Source: Methylobacterium frigidaeris (GTDB lineage: Bacteria > Pseudomonadota > Alphaproteobacteria > Rhizobiales > Beijerinckiaceae). Taken from it: a DNA stretch of 46,807 nucleotides. The notes under the pieces are model-generated. The model did no database searches. It saw only the letters and a list, made by a program, of their open reading frames with translations, and was not told where the DNA came from. The position numbers and the translations under genes are program-made. Within the stretch, counting starts at the first letter, position 1. Every line of letters starts with the position of its first letter. The stretch is taken from assembly GCF_022179185.1 (NCBI RefSeq), contig NZ_BPQJ01000050.1:1-46807 (forward strand). The letters run 5' to 3'. Below are positions 15,191 through 24,059 of this stretch, one piece after another.

Positions 15191-17575
15191 TTAGCGTTGC
15201 TGTTTTGAGGGCTCTCGCATGAAGAGTGATTTGGCGATCGTCTGCCTCAAACTTTCCGGCGTGTAGGGCTTTACGACGAGCGAAGCCCGCAGGAACGCGG
15301 CGTCGGACGAGACGGCGCTATCACCCGATGCAAGAACCACGCTGATGTCAGGCCAGCGCTCCCGCGCCGTTCTCGCCAGCTCCAGGCCGGAGATGCCGGG
15401 CAATCCAACGTCGGTCAGGAGGACATCCACTCTCTCAAGCTCCAGCAGCTTGAGAGCCTCTTCCCCGCTCCTCGCCTGTCGAACCTGACATCCTCCATCA
15501 GCCAGCATCTCCGCCGTGGTACTCCGGATGAGGTTGTCGTCCTCGACCAACAATACGGCTGCGCCCTTCAAGGCATTTTGGCTGGAAGGCTTTGTCACGA
15601 CTGGAGGGGCAACTTGGCGCTGTGCCTGGTTGGCCAGCACGTGCCTAATCTTCCGCGCTAACGCCTCACGTGAGTAGGGCTTCGAGAGAAGTTCGACGCC
15701 AGGATCCAGCCGTCCGCCATGAACAATGGCGTTTCGGGTGTACCCAGAGGTGAAGAGCACCGCGACGTTGGGCAGCCGCTCTTTGGCTTTGCGCGCGAGT
15801 TCAGGGCTGCGCACGCAGCCCGGCATCATCACATCGGTAAAGATCAGATCGATGGGAAGGCCGCTCTCCACGATTGCTAACGCGCTCGCGGCATCCCGCG
15901 CCTTCAGCACGCGGTAGCCGAGTTCACCGAGCATCGAGACCGCGACCTCACGGACCTCGTCATCGTCTTCGACCACCAGCACGGTCTCGTCTCCACCGCG
16001 CACTTGGCCGTGAGGCACCACGACCAGAACGTCCTCGCTCTCCATCGCGCGCGGCAGGTAAAGCTTGACCGTCGTGCCCGAGCCCACCTCGCTGTAGATT
16101 TTGATATGCCCGCCGGACTGCTTCACCAGACCGTAGACCATAGCAAGGCCCAAGCCGGTGCCTTTGCCCTCAGGCTTTGTCGTAAAGAACGGCTCGAAGA
16201 CCCGGTCCAGCGCGTCGCGTGGGATGCCCTCGCCCGTGTCGGTGACCGCGAGGAGTACGTACTGGCCAGCCGCGACGTCGTCGTGCGTCCGCGCGTACTC
16301 GTCATCCAGAGAAGCGTTGCCGACCTCAATGGTGAGGTGGCCGTGGCCATCCATCGCGTCACGCGCGTTGATCGCCAAGTTCAGGATGGCGTTCTCAATC
16401 TGGTCGGGATCGACGAGAGTGTTCCAAAGCCCACCCGCCACGACAGTCTCGATCTCGACCTCTTCGCCCAGCGTGCGGCGAAGCATGTCGTCCATACCTT
16501 GAACGAGCCTGCCGATGTTGATGACCTTGGGCTCCAAAGGCTGACGCCTGGCGAAGGCGAGGAGCTGCGAGGCGAGCTTCGCGCCGCGCGCGACCCCAGC
16601 CAGAGCACTTTGAACCCGCATCTCAGCGCGACGATTGCCGGCGATGTCCTTGCTCAGCAGCTGTAGATTGCCGCTAATCACCTGAAGCAGATTGTTGAAG
16701 TCGTGCGCAACCCCGCCTGTAAGCTGCCCGATGGCTTCGAGCTTTTGCGACCGCATTAAGGTCGCTTGCGCATCGCGGAGTGCTTCTTCGGCCTGGCGGC
16801 GCTCGGAGATGTCGCGTGTGACCTTCGCAAAGCCGATCAGCTGGCCCGCATCGTCCCGAATGGCGTCAATGACAACGTGCGCCCAGAAGGTCGTCCCATC
16901 CTTGCGGACTCGCAGCCCTTCGTGCTCCCAGCGCCCCTCGCGCGCGGCGGTCTCTAAGCCCGCTTTCGGAACGCCGATGTCGCGATCTGCCTGCGTATAG
17001 AAGTCAGAGAAGTGACGGCCGATGATCTCGTCCGGCGCATAGCCCTTGATCCGCTGGGCGCCCGCGTTCCAACTCGCGACTTCGCCGCGCGCGTTCAGCA
17101 TGTAGATCGCGTAGTCGGTGACGCCTTGTACGAGCAGCCGGAACTGCTGTTCGCTCTCCCTCAGCTTGGCCTCGGCAGCCCTACGCTCGCTCAAGTCGCG
17201 GGTGATTTTCGCGAAGCCGACGAGGTCGCCGAGAGGTGAGCGGATTGGATCGATGATCACGTGGGCCCAGAACTGCGTGCCGTCCTTGCGCACGCGCCAG
17301 CCCTCGCGTTCGAAGCGCCCCGTCCGAGCAGCCTCCTCCAGGGCCCGCGCCGGCACTCCCTCTTCTCGCTCGGCGTCGGTGTAGAAGGTCGAGAAGTGAT
17401 GGCCGATGATCTCGTCGGCCTCATAGCCCTTGAAGCGCTTGGCGCCCGGGTTCCAGCTGGTCACGTGACCGTCGCGATCCAGCATGTAGATCGCGTAGTC
17501 GGTGATCGCCTCAATGAGCAGCCTGTAGCGGCCATCAGTGCTGAGGGCCACGTCGGCACGATCCGGATTTGGCAT
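15191..17575 (-). CDS. PAS-PAS hybrid histidine kinase with two receiver domains
   Basis: Encodes 794 aa, soluble. Order: two near-duplicate PAS domains (about 15-130 and 142-258, each with DYAIYML, WN-GA and VRKDGT-FWAHV); a HisKA phosphoacceptor helix with GGVAHDFNNLL (His291); HATPase_c with NLAINARDAMD, DTGEGIP and GTGLGLA; and two receiver domains with phosphoacceptor Asp in FTDVMMPG and LLTDVGLPG and conserved Lys in SKPYS and VKPYT. The PAS pair resembles haem/redox or light-related sensor PAS domains, but no cofactor can be read with certainty. The two terminal receivers imply an internal phosphorelay with a separate Hpt protein or output regulator. It stands alone, leftward, and no response-regulator gene is adjacent. 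The start ATG at 17575 precedes the first PAS directly. Confidence 0.93.
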   Translation of the reverse strand: MPNPDRADVALSTDGRYRLLIEAITDYAIYMLDRDGHVTSWNPGAKRFKGYEADEIIGHHFSTFYTDAEREEGVPARALEEAARTGRFEREGWRVRKDGTQFWAHVIIDPIRSPLGDLVGFAKITRDLSERRAAEAKLRESEQQFRLLVQGVTDYAIYMLNARGEVASWNAGAQRIKGYAPDEIIGRHFSDFYTQADRDIGVPKAGLETAAREGRWEHEGLRVRKDGTTFWAHVVIDAIRDDAGQLIGFAKVTRDISERRQAEEALRDAQATLMRSQKLEAIGQLTGGVAHDFNNLLQVISGNLQLLSKDIAGNRRAEMRVQSALAGVARGAKLASQLLAFARRQPLEPKVINIGRLVQGMDDMLRRTLGEEVEIETVVAGGLWNTLVDPDQIENAILNLAINARDAMDGHGHLTIEVGNASLDDEYARTHDDVAAGQYVLLAVTDTGEGIPRDALDRVFEPFFTTKPEGKGTGLGLAMVYGLVKQSGGHIKIYSEVGSGTTVKLYLPRAMESEDVLVVVPHGQVRGGDETVLVVEDDDEVREVAVSMLGELGYRVLKARDAASALAIVESGLPIDLIFTDVMMPGCVRSPELARKAKERLPNVAVLFTSGYTRNAIVHGGRLDPGVELLSKPYSREALARKIRHVLANQAQRQVAPPVVTKPSSQNALKGAAVLLVEDDNLIRSTTAEMLADGGCQVRQARSGEEALKLLELERVDVLLTDVGLPGISGLELARTARERWPDISVVLASGDSAVSSDAAFLRASLVVKPYTPESLRQTIAKSLFMREPSKQQR

Positions 17576-17920
17576 TGAACTCCTGACACCGATCCCGGCT
17601 GCGGTCTTGGCGATGTCGGCTCAAATGGCCCACAACGCAAGCTCGATGTGAGGTGGGGCGTGCTGAGCACGCTTTAGCTGCGTGCTATAAGCATGGGCTA
17701 AACTTACTCGACGGAAATCACACTGCGAGCAAGCGGACACTCTGAGGTTCCGAGAAGGGTCGAAAGCTGCCTAAAACGACGCTCACAATCCGTTAGGGCA
17801 TGCCCGTACGGACAGCCAGGGGCCCACGCATCCAGCACCAGCAATCATACCAATTGTTAGTAGGCAAAATGTTTGATCGCTTTATGATGGGCGCCCTATC
17901 CCAAGCTGCAAGCACCTACC
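17576..17920. other. Divergent intergenic region
   Basis: Lies between the hybrid kinase and the 94-aa gene. I see no gene and no clear operator; it should contain promoters for both directions. Confidence 0.4.
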
Positions 17921-18205
17921 ATGCAACCCACCTCACGGTGCGAGCCCCTCCTGGTCAACACCGCAGGCCTTGACCAGCAGGGCTGCCTCATCCTCGTGAA
18001 TGACCAGCTCTTCGCCGTCATCGTCCGGATCGAGCGCGATGAGCACCTTGACCCCGAGCTCTGGGAACGCTGGTTCCTTGAGGCCGGGTTCGGGCCCTGC
18101 CAGGCTCCCACCCTCAACTCAAGCTTCGCCTCGCCAGCTGAGGCACTGGATTGGGCGCGCGAGCAGGTCCAGCAGCGTGATCGGGACGGTCTGACCCTGA
18201 ACTAA
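17921..18205 (+). CDS. Conserved-looking 94-aa hypothetical protein
   Basis: Encodes 94 aa: a beta-rich first part (GCLILVNDQLFAVIVRIERD), then LWERWFLEAGFGPC and an alpha-helical end (SPAEALDWAREQVQQRDRDG). Composition and the pattern of two strands plus a helix look like a real folded protein. No family recognised. The ribosome-binding site is weak (AAGCTGCAAG region). It may belong with the divergent kinase or be independent. Confidence 0.5.
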   Translation: MQPTSRCEPLLVNTAGLDQQGCLILVNDQLFAVIVRIERDEHLDPELWERWFLEAGFGPCQAPTLNSSFASPAEALDWAREQVQQRDRDGLTLN

Positions 18206-18307
18206 GATCTTTCTCAGGCAGGCAGTGCTGCGCGCGGGCGCATGGTGGGTGCTGCCACCCGCGATTTGCCTCCCCCGATCCGAACGTCAGCGTTCGCCGC
18301 GGTTGTC

Positions 18308-18772
18308 TTACTCCGCTGCCTTCTCACCGGTGGGCAGGTTGCGCAGGAGCGGCGTGATGCGGCGCAACTCCAGCCTGAGATCCTGGATCGGCTCCTCGCT
18401 GTCGCCCAGCGCACACACGATCTGCGCCCGCACCGATCCGATCCGCTCGCGCAAGCTCCGCCCCGTGTCCGTCAATCCCACCTGCAACTGGCGCTCGTTG
18501 CCCGGCACACGCACCCGGGTCAGGTAACCCGACGCCTCCAGCCGCTTCAGCAGGGGCGTCAGCGTGCCAGAGTCGAGCTCCAGCCGCGCTCCGATCTCCT
18601 TCACGCTCAGCCCGTCCCGCTCCCACAAAGTCAGCAGCACCAGGTACTGCGGATAGCTCAGGCCAAAGGGCTCCAGCAGCGGCTTGTAGGCGGCCGAGAA
18701 GGCGTGGGCGGCCGCGTAGACGGCGAAGCAGAGCTGGTGGTCGAGCCGGAGGGGATCGTCAGGGGCGCTCAT
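18308..18772 (-). CDS. MarR family regulator, OhrR-like
   Basis: Encodes about 154 aa from the ATG at 18772; an upstream ATG at 18832 would add 20 residues that do not match the family. Winged helix-turn-helix of MarR type: YPQYLVLLTLWERDGLSVKE, then LELDSGTLTPLLKRLEASGYL and the wing with RVPGNERQLQV. The N-terminal LDHQLCFAVYAA contains the Cys that OhrR proteins use to sense organic hydroperoxides. Inference: a peroxide- or redox-responsive repressor. No ohr peroxidase gene is adjacent in the window; divergent neighbours are small exported proteins. A perfect 12-bp palindrome at 18952-18963 in the divergent gap is a possible operator. Confidence 0.88.
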   Translation of the reverse strand: MSAPDDPLRLDHQLCFAVYAAAHAFSAAYKPLLEPFGLSYPQYLVLLTLWERDGLSVKEIGARLELDSGTLTPLLKRLEASGYLTRVRVPGNERQLQVGLTDTGRSLRERIGSVRAQIVCALGDSEEPIQDLRLELRRITPLLRNLPTGEKAAE

Positions 18773-18951
18773 AAGCAGGTTCACTGGGTTGAATTGATAA
18801 TAGAAGAATATCTCTCTAGTTGCATAGCGCAATAACGGTTAGAGGGCAAGATAAAAGATTAGCCTTTCGTGCGCGGCTGCCGGGCAGGAAAGATCCTGCG
18901 CATGCCTATGCAGAATGGCCTAGGCCTTCGTGCTATCTTGAGAGCTAAGTG

Positions 18952-18963
18952 TTAGAATTCTAA
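18952..18963. promoter_or_regulatory. Candidate operator palindrome
   Basis: TTAGAATTCTAA is a perfect 12-base palindrome in the AT-rich gap between the divergent MarR/OhrR-like gene and the 84-aa exported-protein gene. MarR proteins bind such short AT-rich palindromes and often autoregulate. Assignment is by position only. Confidence 0.35.
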
Positions 18964-19002
18964 TAACTGGATCACTAACAAAAATGGCCTGGGGAGGCCA
19001 GC

Positions 19003-19257
19003 ATGGTCCGCATCACTCGCACCGCTTCAGGTCCCAAGCACTGCACCATCCAACTGGGCCTGCTCGCGGCATTGGGGAGCCTGACCGCGCTCCTGGCCGG
19101 CCTCACTCTTGTACCGGAGCCAGCTAATTCCTCGCCGGCCGCTTCTCCTGTCGTGACCACGATCCAGGTGGCTCCCCAAACCCCTCCCAAGGTGACCAGC
19201 TCCAGTGAGACCCAACGCGCGGTGCGCGTCGTCTACCCCGGCCCGATCACCCGCTGA
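19003..19257 (+). CDS. Small membrane-anchored or exported hypothetical protein
   Basis: Encodes 84 aa with GGGGAGG eight bases or fewer before the ATG. A hydrophobic segment (about residues 18-40, LGLLAALGSLTALLAGLTL) serves as signal anchor; the rest is Ser/Pro/Val-rich and ends RVVYPGPITR, possibly periplasmic. No family recognised. A 47-aa membrane peptide gene begins six bases after its stop, so they form one unit, divergent from the MarR-like regulator that might control them. Confidence 0.6.
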   Translation: MVRITRTASGPKHCTIQLGLLAALGSLTALLAGLTLVPEPANSSPAASPVVTTIQVAPQTPPKVTSSSETQRAVRVVYPGPITR

Positions 19258-19263
19258 GCCGCC

Positions 19264-19407
19264 ATGACCACCCTCGCCACCGCAGCCTTTGCTTCAATGC
19301 CGGCTACCTCGCACGGGCCGCAGTGGCTGCGCGCCAGCCTCGGCTTTGCTGGTTCGACAGCCCTGCTGATCCTCGGCATGCTCACGCTCGGCCATCTCGC
19401 CGCCTGA
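19264..19407 (+). CDS. 47-aa membrane peptide
   Basis: Encodes a short N-terminal part, then WLRASLGFAGSTALLILGML as one membrane helix. It begins six bases after the preceding gene, suggesting translational coupling; the ribosome-binding site would overlap that gene's end. No family recognised. Confidence 0.45.
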   Translation: MTTLATAAFASMPATSHGPQWLRASLGFAGSTALLILGMLTLGHLAA

Positions 19408-19486
19408 GCCCTCCCGCCTCATTTCCGAGGGCTGTCGCGACGCGGGCAGACCTTTGCCGCTCCCCACGCGTCGTTGGGCTGGCACC

Positions 19487-20071
19487 ATGCTGAGATTTGT
19501 CTACACGCTGCGTCTGTTCGCGCTCCTGGTGCTCGCGGGTGGCGCGGGTCTGGTTGCCGTGACCCTCAGCCGGCTGGAGCTGGGCGAGGCTTACGCGACA
19601 TCACCGGCGCTGCCTGCTCTGCAGCCCGCCCGCTCTGCCCCTCAGGCTCTTGCGAGCGCACAAGCTGCGCCGAGCACCACCACGCCCTCTGCTCCTGCCG
19701 AGATGCAGGCCCTCGCCGGCGGGCTGCGCGCCACGGCGAGCCGCTCCGCCCAGGCACCGAGCGCGCCGGCGGCTCTGACCGTCGCCGCACTCTCTGCTCC
19801 AGCGAGTTCACCTGCTGGCGGGAGCCGGCCCGGCGATCCGGTCAGAACAGCGGTCTTGGCCTCGGCCGAGCCGCGGGTGAGCACGAGCAGTGGTGTGGAC
19901 CTGAACACGGCTTCTCTCGCGGAACTGAACGGGCTGCGCGGTGGTGGTGCGATCGGGCGGGCGATCGTCCGCGGCCGGCCTTACCAATCCGCCGAGGAAC
20001 TCCTGAGCCGTCGTGTGCTCAGCCGTGCTCGTTTCGAGCGGATCAGGGATCAGGTGCGCGTGCGCTCCTGA
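19487..20071 (+). CDS. Exported helix-hairpin-helix (ComEA-like) domain protein
   Basis: Encodes about 194 aa from the ATG at 19487 (an ATG at 19454 would add 11 residues). Layout: membrane anchor (LRLFALLVLAGGAGLVAV), a long Ala/Pro/Ser-rich linker (about residues 35-135), and a C-terminal helix-hairpin-helix segment (VDLNTASLAELNGLRGGGA, then GRAIVRGRPYQSAEELL). The latter matches the DNA-binding HhH of ComEA and related proteins, in which LNTAS-EL begins the motif. Known role of ComEA: binding incoming DNA in the periplasm during natural competence. No other com genes are adjacent, so competence is only a possibility. Confidence 0.78.
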   Translation: MLRFVYTLRLFALLVLAGGAGLVAVTLSRLELGEAYATSPALPALQPARSAPQALASAQAAPSTTTPSAPAEMQALAGGLRATASRSAQAPSAPAALTVAALSAPASSPAGGSRPGDPVRTAVLASAEPRVSTSSGVDLNTASLAELNGLRGGGAIGRAIVRGRPYQSAEELLSRRVLSRARFERIRDQVRVRS

Positions 20072-20126
20072 GTGTTCCGTGATCCCTCAATCCTGCTCTG
20101 GGCATGCTGAGCGCAGCCTCGGCAGC

Positions 20127-20399
20127 ATGCCGGCAGAGCTTCGTGCCTGCATCCCCCAGACCGACTTGGACAACCTGCAGGCAGGTCGATCGCCTCCCCT
20201 GCTGCAGGACGCGATCAGCCTCCGGCGCGTGCTGGACGAGCTACGAGCCCAGCACTCGCTCGATGCCGCCACCCTTGCCCGCATCATCACACAGATCTTT
20301 ATTGTTGATCTTGACCTCCTCGCCGAGGAGCTGAGAGCGATCGAGCACGAAGACCAGCGCGCCCCCAGAGCAAGCGCGATCTCTGCCGCCGGTAATTAG
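20127..20399 (+). CDS. 90-aa hypothetical helical protein
   Basis: Encodes mostly helical, charged sequence (MPAELRACIPQTDLDNLQAG, then LRRVLDELRAQHSLDAATLA and VDLDLLAEELRAIE). No family recognised and no signal peptide. The start is uncertain: a GTG at about 20079 in the same frame is possible; no strong ribosome-binding site for either. Composition differs from random frames, so I accept it with modest confidence. Confidence 0.45.
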   Translation: MPAELRACIPQTDLDNLQAGRSPPLLQDAISLRRVLDELRAQHSLDAATLARIITQIFIVDLDLLAEELRAIEHEDQRAPRASAISAAGN

Positions 20400-20477
20400 C
20401 CTCATTTTCGCCAGTCACATTGTGGCCGTACTTGCAGGTAGATTGCGCATCACGAAAAACAACAACGGGAATTCGTA

Positions 20478-20840
20478 ATGCACTCAAAGGCTCTGCTGGC
20501 CGCTTGCGCCCTCATGACTGTTTTCGTGACCTCCGGGGCTGAGGCCAAGAGCACCCACCGCCCGCAGGCCGGAGTGGCCTCCTGGTACGGGCCTGGCTTC
20601 CATGGCCGGAAGACCGCCAACGGCGAGCGCTTCAACACGCATGCGCTGACCGCCGCTCACCGCAGCCTGCCGTTCGGCACTCAGGTGCGGGTGACCAACA
20701 GCACCAACGGCCGCTCCGTCGTCGTGCGCATCAACGACCGCGGACCTTATGTGGGCGGCCGGGTCATCGACCTGTCCAACGCCGCAGCTCGCGCGATCGG
20801 CGTGTCCGGGCTGTCCAAGGTGAGCCTCGCGCGTCTGTAA
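20478..20840 (+). CDS. RlpA-like septal ring lytic transglycosylase/double-psi beta-barrel protein
   Basis: Encodes 120 aa: signal peptide (LLAACALMTVFVTSGAEA), then an almost complete RlpA double-psi beta-barrel (GVASWYGPGFHGRKTANGE, ALTAAHRSLPFGTQVRV and INDRGPYV, with VIDLSNAAARAIG). GVASWYG and NDRGP-(Y/F) are diagnostic. RlpA cleaves peptidoglycan strands lacking stem peptides and acts at the septum or cell wall. No SPOR domain follows, so this is a short version like those common in Alphaproteobacteria. It is in the periplasm or anchored to the outer side. It stands in a region of small exported proteins. Confidence 0.9.
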   Translation: MHSKALLAACALMTVFVTSGAEAKSTHRPQAGVASWYGPGFHGRKTANGERFNTHALTAAHRSLPFGTQVRVTNSTNGRSVVVRINDRGPYVGGRVIDLSNAAARAIGVSGLSKVSLARL

Positions 20841-20928
20841 CGCGACAGAGCCGGCATGAGCAGCGCTATTCAGCTGCACAACAACTGCTTGGGCTGTAAC
20901 CTCGCGAGAGGCGGCCCGAAGGCTGCAG

Positions 20929-21687
20929 CTAAGACTTCGACGGAGTGTTTACCTCAGGCTGGCCTGGCGAGTACACGACACGAACCGGAGAGGCGCTCGC
21001 CTGAGCACCGGAGTTCGTGGGAACCGGATGCGACCTGAGCTTTGCCAGGTACTTGCGCGCCTCCTCAGCGGGCATAGCCCCGACAGGCCGCACCATCGCG
21101 GCTAGAAGCTGACGCGTCCTGCGGTCGAGCGCCGACGAGCGGCTCGCGTCCTCGAACTCGCCCGCGCGATGCTGCTCTCCTGTCTTGCCGGTGAACACCT
21201 TGGGTCCATCCGCCATGATGACGATGTCGCCCTTGCGCAGGGTCGCATCGTGCAGCAAGGCTGAGCCAGGATCTCCAGCCTTGGCCAGCATCACAGCCTT
21301 GCTGTCAGCCACCTTCGGCTTCTCTGCAACCGTAGCCCTGACCTTCCCGGGTTTGGGAAGAGCGACGTACCGGATCTTCGGTCTCACCCGCGCAGCTTTC
21401 TCCGGCACCTCGCGTGAGAGGTGGTGACGTCCGAACTGCCGCCACGCCCGGCGGGGAGCGTACCCGTACCCGGCTCTCGGGGTCGGGTCCTGCACGGCAG
21501 GAGGGGGAGAGGGCTGCGGGGCCGGTGATGAGGGCGCTGAAAACAGCTGCTGGAAGAAGCCGCCCAGAGCATTATCCTCATTGGCGTGCGACGGGCCGAA
21601 GGTGCCGAGAAGCAGGCCGCCGGAGGTGAGGACGAGCAGGAGGTGATGAGCGGGACGGATCTGGACCAGCTGCAATGGCACCTCCAC
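20929..21687 (-). CDS. Exported low-complexity hypothetical protein
   Basis: Encodes 252 aa. The N-terminus has a hydrophobic signal (HLLLVLTSGGLLLGTFG, cleavage near SHA), then GGFFQQLFSAP, a Pro-rich linker and basic segments. The C-terminal half is more structured (LRKGDIVIMADGPKVFTGKTG, RTRQLLAAMVRP and EEARKYLAKLRSHP). The phrase KGDIVIM...GPKVF...G appears in several uncharacterised Methylobacterium-like exported proteins I recall only vaguely; no named domain. Probably periplasmic. Confidence 0.65.
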   Translation of the reverse strand: MEVPLQLVQIRPAHHLLLVLTSGGLLLGTFGPSHANEDNALGGFFQQLFSAPSSPAPQPSPPPAVQDPTPRAGYGYAPRRAWRQFGRHHLSREVPEKAARVRPKIRYVALPKPGKVRATVAEKPKVADSKAVMLAKAGDPGSALLHDATLRKGDIVIMADGPKVFTGKTGEQHRAGEFEDASRSSALDRRTRQLLAAMVRPVGAMPAEEARKYLAKLRSHPVPTNSGAQASASPVRVVYSPGQPEVNTPSKS

Positions 21688-21693
21688 TCAGCC

Positions 21694-21921
21694 CTACGCT
21701 GGGGTGGGCTGTTCGGCGATTAACCTGCAGCTCTTGATACGGTTCCGCAGTATCTGGACTGGCTTTCGGCCCAGCTTGTTTATTACAACTACAGAAGCTG
21801 GCCGGCTCAACTTTGAAGCGATCTTACGCCCACTCGGCTGGGAAACCTCGCCCAGGACCTCGCGCAGGAACGCCAGAGCCTCTGGATCAGCGTCGAGCGC
21901 CTCGGCCGTGAACACGGGCAT
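21694..21921 (-). CDS. 75-aa hypothetical protein
   Basis: GGGAGGGACCT directly precedes the ATG at 21921, a strong ribosome-binding site that decides the start. The N-terminus (MPVFTAEALDADPEALAFL) is acidic; the C-terminus is basic (VINKLGRKPVQILRNRIKS). No family recognised. It lies just upstream of the 252-aa exported-protein gene and may be in its operon. Confidence 0.6.
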   Translation of the reverse strand: MPVFTAEALDADPEALAFLREVLGEVSQPSGRKIASKLSRPASVVVINKLGRKPVQILRNRIKSCRLIAEQPTPA

Positions 21922-21958
21922 AGGTCCCTCCCGGCTCTGCGCCGTTACAGCTGGGAGC

Positions 21959-22213
21959 TCAGTCGCACTCTTGCGAGCGGCGGGTTTCCGTCTTGCCGGA
22001 GCGGCTGACCACCTTCTCCTCGACGTAGTAGCAGTTGTCAGCCAGGGCGGCGGTCCTGACCTTCCCGTTCTTCAGGTCGACGGCGCTGCGCTGGGTCTGA
22101 GCGGGAGCTTGTTGTGTGCTGGCCCGGACCTGGAGGCTTGCATAGCCGAGGAGGCTCATGCTGAGGGCGGTGACGGCCAGGGCACGAAGAGCGGCGGGAC
22201 GAGTGAGGAGCAT
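21959..22213 (-). CDS. Small exported hypothetical protein with two cysteines
   Basis: Encodes 84 aa from the ATG at 22213, chosen because it starts the signal peptide (MLLTRPAALRALAVTALSMS). The mature part has DNCYYVEEKVVSRSGKTETR and ends SQECD, so a disulfide between the two Cys is plausible. No family recognised. An ATG at 22267 would prepend 18 basic residues. Confidence 0.55.
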   Translation of the reverse strand: MLLTRPAALRALAVTALSMSLLGYASLQVRASTQQAPAQTQRSAVDLKNGKVRTAALADNCYYVEEKVVSRSGKTETRRSQECD

Positions 22214-22840
22214 GGGCGGGGATCTCGGAGAGGGAAGGCTGAGCAGCGCCCGCCGTGCGTGCATCATCGTTAGATGACAAACTGTTAGAGGTCAAGATGA
22301 GTGTTTGGATCTAAGCCGTCGGGCCTAACCATCGGCCGCTGACTGTCTGCCTTTGCCCGCAAGGGTATACCACAGCGGATACCACCGCTGTCGGCCGGGA
22401 AACCGTTCGCTGGGGTCGCATTTACCCAATGGACAGTCGAGCATGCGGACATGAGCCCAACGGACGATACAGTGCAACTGCTCCGCCGTGCGCGGTAAGC
22501 CGGTTCGCTTCGGGCATGCTGAGTGGGTGCGCCCTTAGCGGACGGTCCGACAGCGGCGTCCAACCCCTAGCGATCTTCCGCTGCTCAGGGCTGCCTGTAA
22601 GAAAAACGACGGTTTTTCAGCCACTTAAACCTGTAAGGTTCGTGTGTCTGGAAATCAAATGGCGCTCCTGCACTGCCGGCACGCATCGTTTGAACCAGCG
22701 TTGCAATAAGGCGGCCCGCACGGCGGGCCACAACAAGCACGGTGCGAGGGGCAACTCCCGACCCCTTAGCGACGCTTTAGCGGGAACACCCCATTGCAGA
22801 GACCGGTTGGTCAGACAGCCCCCTCCCGAGGCCTGTCCCG
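22214..22840. other. Intergenic region with repeat fragment and hairpin
   Basis: No supported gene. Contains about 22568-22613, similar to 25266-25312, and a perfect hairpin GGCCCGC-ACG-GCGGGCC at 22713-22729. Longer reading frames here have Cys/Arg-rich random composition. Confidence 0.45.
22568..22613. repeat. Short dispersed repeat, copy 1
   Basis: AGCGATCTTCCGCTGCTC, then GGG, and about ten bases later TGTAA and AAAACGACGGT recur in the same order and spacing at 25266-25312. The second copy leads directly into the longer repeat ending at 25484, so this may be a partial copy of one larger element. Confidence 0.55.
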
Positions 22841-23404
22841 ATGCCGAGGCAAGACCAGCGGAAAAGCCCCCCTGCAAGAACGACTTATCCGCCTCCTCAA
22901 CCTGAAGGACTGGCTCCAGCCCTCATTCGCAATATCCAAACCCTGCAAGAGCGCAGGAGTGCGGCCGAGCGAAACGCCTCCACGCAGGAACGGGTGGCCG
23001 AGGCGATCACGTGGTTCACAGGCAGCATGGCATTCGTCTACCTGCATGTCGTGCTCTTCGGTTTTTGGACGCTCGTAAATTCGGGGCTGGTGCCAATCCT
23101 GCCGAAATGGGACGAGTCCTTCGTGATCTTGGGCACTTCGGCGTCGGTTGAGGCGATTTTCCTTTCAACCTTCGTGCTGATCAGCCAGAACCGTATGGCC
23201 GCGGCGGCTGACAAGCGAGCGGACCTCGATCTTCACATCAGCCTGTTGGCTGAGCACGAGGTGACGAAGCTCGTCGCGATGGTGTCAGCCATCACAGAGC
23301 GGCTTGGCATCGAAACAGAGGCCGATACTGAAGTTGATGAGCTCAGACAAGATGTTGCTCCTGATGCCGTACTTGACGAGATTGAGCGCATCGATAAATC
23401 GTGA
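22841..23404 (+). CDS. DUF1003 family membrane protein
   Basis: Encodes 187 aa. Two closely spaced membrane helices (about residues 55-80, SMAFVYLHVVLFGFWTLVN, and 95-118, VEAIFLSTFVLISQN) in the pattern of DUF1003, preceded by ERVAEAITWFTGS and followed by RADLDLHISLLAEHEVTKL, both diagnostic segments. The C-terminal tail is acidic. The family is widespread and uncharacterised; it occasionally sits near stress genes or ion transporters. No operon partner here. Confidence 0.9.
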   Translation: MPRQDQRKSPPARTTYPPPQPEGLAPALIRNIQTLQERRSAAERNASTQERVAEAITWFTGSMAFVYLHVVLFGFWTLVNSGLVPILPKWDESFVILGTSASVEAIFLSTFVLISQNRMAAAADKRADLDLHISLLAEHEVTKLVAMVSAITERLGIETEADTEVDELRQDVAPDAVLDEIERIDKS

Positions 23405-24059
23405 TAGTTCAATGTGCAACTGTGATTATAATTTTATATATTAAAATGATTTGCGTCGATATGTTTCGGATCTTTCCCCCTCAGACTGCCTCGATGCATA
23501 GATTGGCTCGTCATGCTTGTTAGTTAGTGCTGCTAAAATAATTATCAGCGATTGCTTAATTCCGCTGTTGAGCTTTGTTCTAGCTCCGGTGTAGCAGAGG
23601 GGAGCCGTGTTTACGACGTTGCGCAGCCTGAAGTGCCGCAATGCTCCATTTGCCGACATCCTGTCGGTCGACAGACACGAACTCATGCGGTTGGGCTGCT
23701 TTCCCCCGCGCGGCGCCGCAGTCCCGCTTGAGGTCTTCGCATTCTGGGATGAGACATTGCCCGCGGGTCGTCGCGAAGAGGCGACCGACGGGCTGGGAAT
23801 TGATCCGAACGCCGCCTGACCGATGGTGCCGGGCCGCGACCCCGTGCCCGTCCGCCATCCAAATCGAGAGCGATGCCGGTCTCTACCCACCCCGCATCGT
23901 CTCCGTACCTCCGCGGCGAAAAAGGCGGACGAGGGGGCTCATCGTTGAATGGGAAGCCTGAAAGCCGACGTTTGCGGCACGCATCCCCCAACTCCGAGAC
24001 CGCCGGAGGTCGTTTTGCGTCAGGGACATGGCTGAGCGAATGAGCTTTGTGTAAGAGGC
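23405..24059. other. Intergenic region, mostly without supported genes
   Basis: The first 180 bases are AT-rich. A GTG-initiated frame at 23607-23819 with GAGGGGAG upstream is listed separately as doubtful. Otherwise only random reading frames are seen. Confidence 0.4.
23607..23819 (+). CDS. Doubtful 70-aa hypothetical protein
   Basis: GTG start preceded by GAGGGGAG. The translation (MFTTLRSLKCRNAPFAD, then HELMRLGCFPPRG and VFAFWDETLPAGRREEA) has no recognisable family but is less random than neighbouring frames. I give it low confidence. Confidence 0.28.
   Translation: MFTTLRSLKCRNAPFADILSVDRHELMRLGCFPPRGAAVPLEVFAFWDETLPAGRREEATDGLGIDPNAA

Noticed and set aside
22429..22905. 158-codon rightward frame
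   Set aside because: Cys/Arg/Pro-rich random composition, overlaps the start of the DUF1003 gene in another frame.
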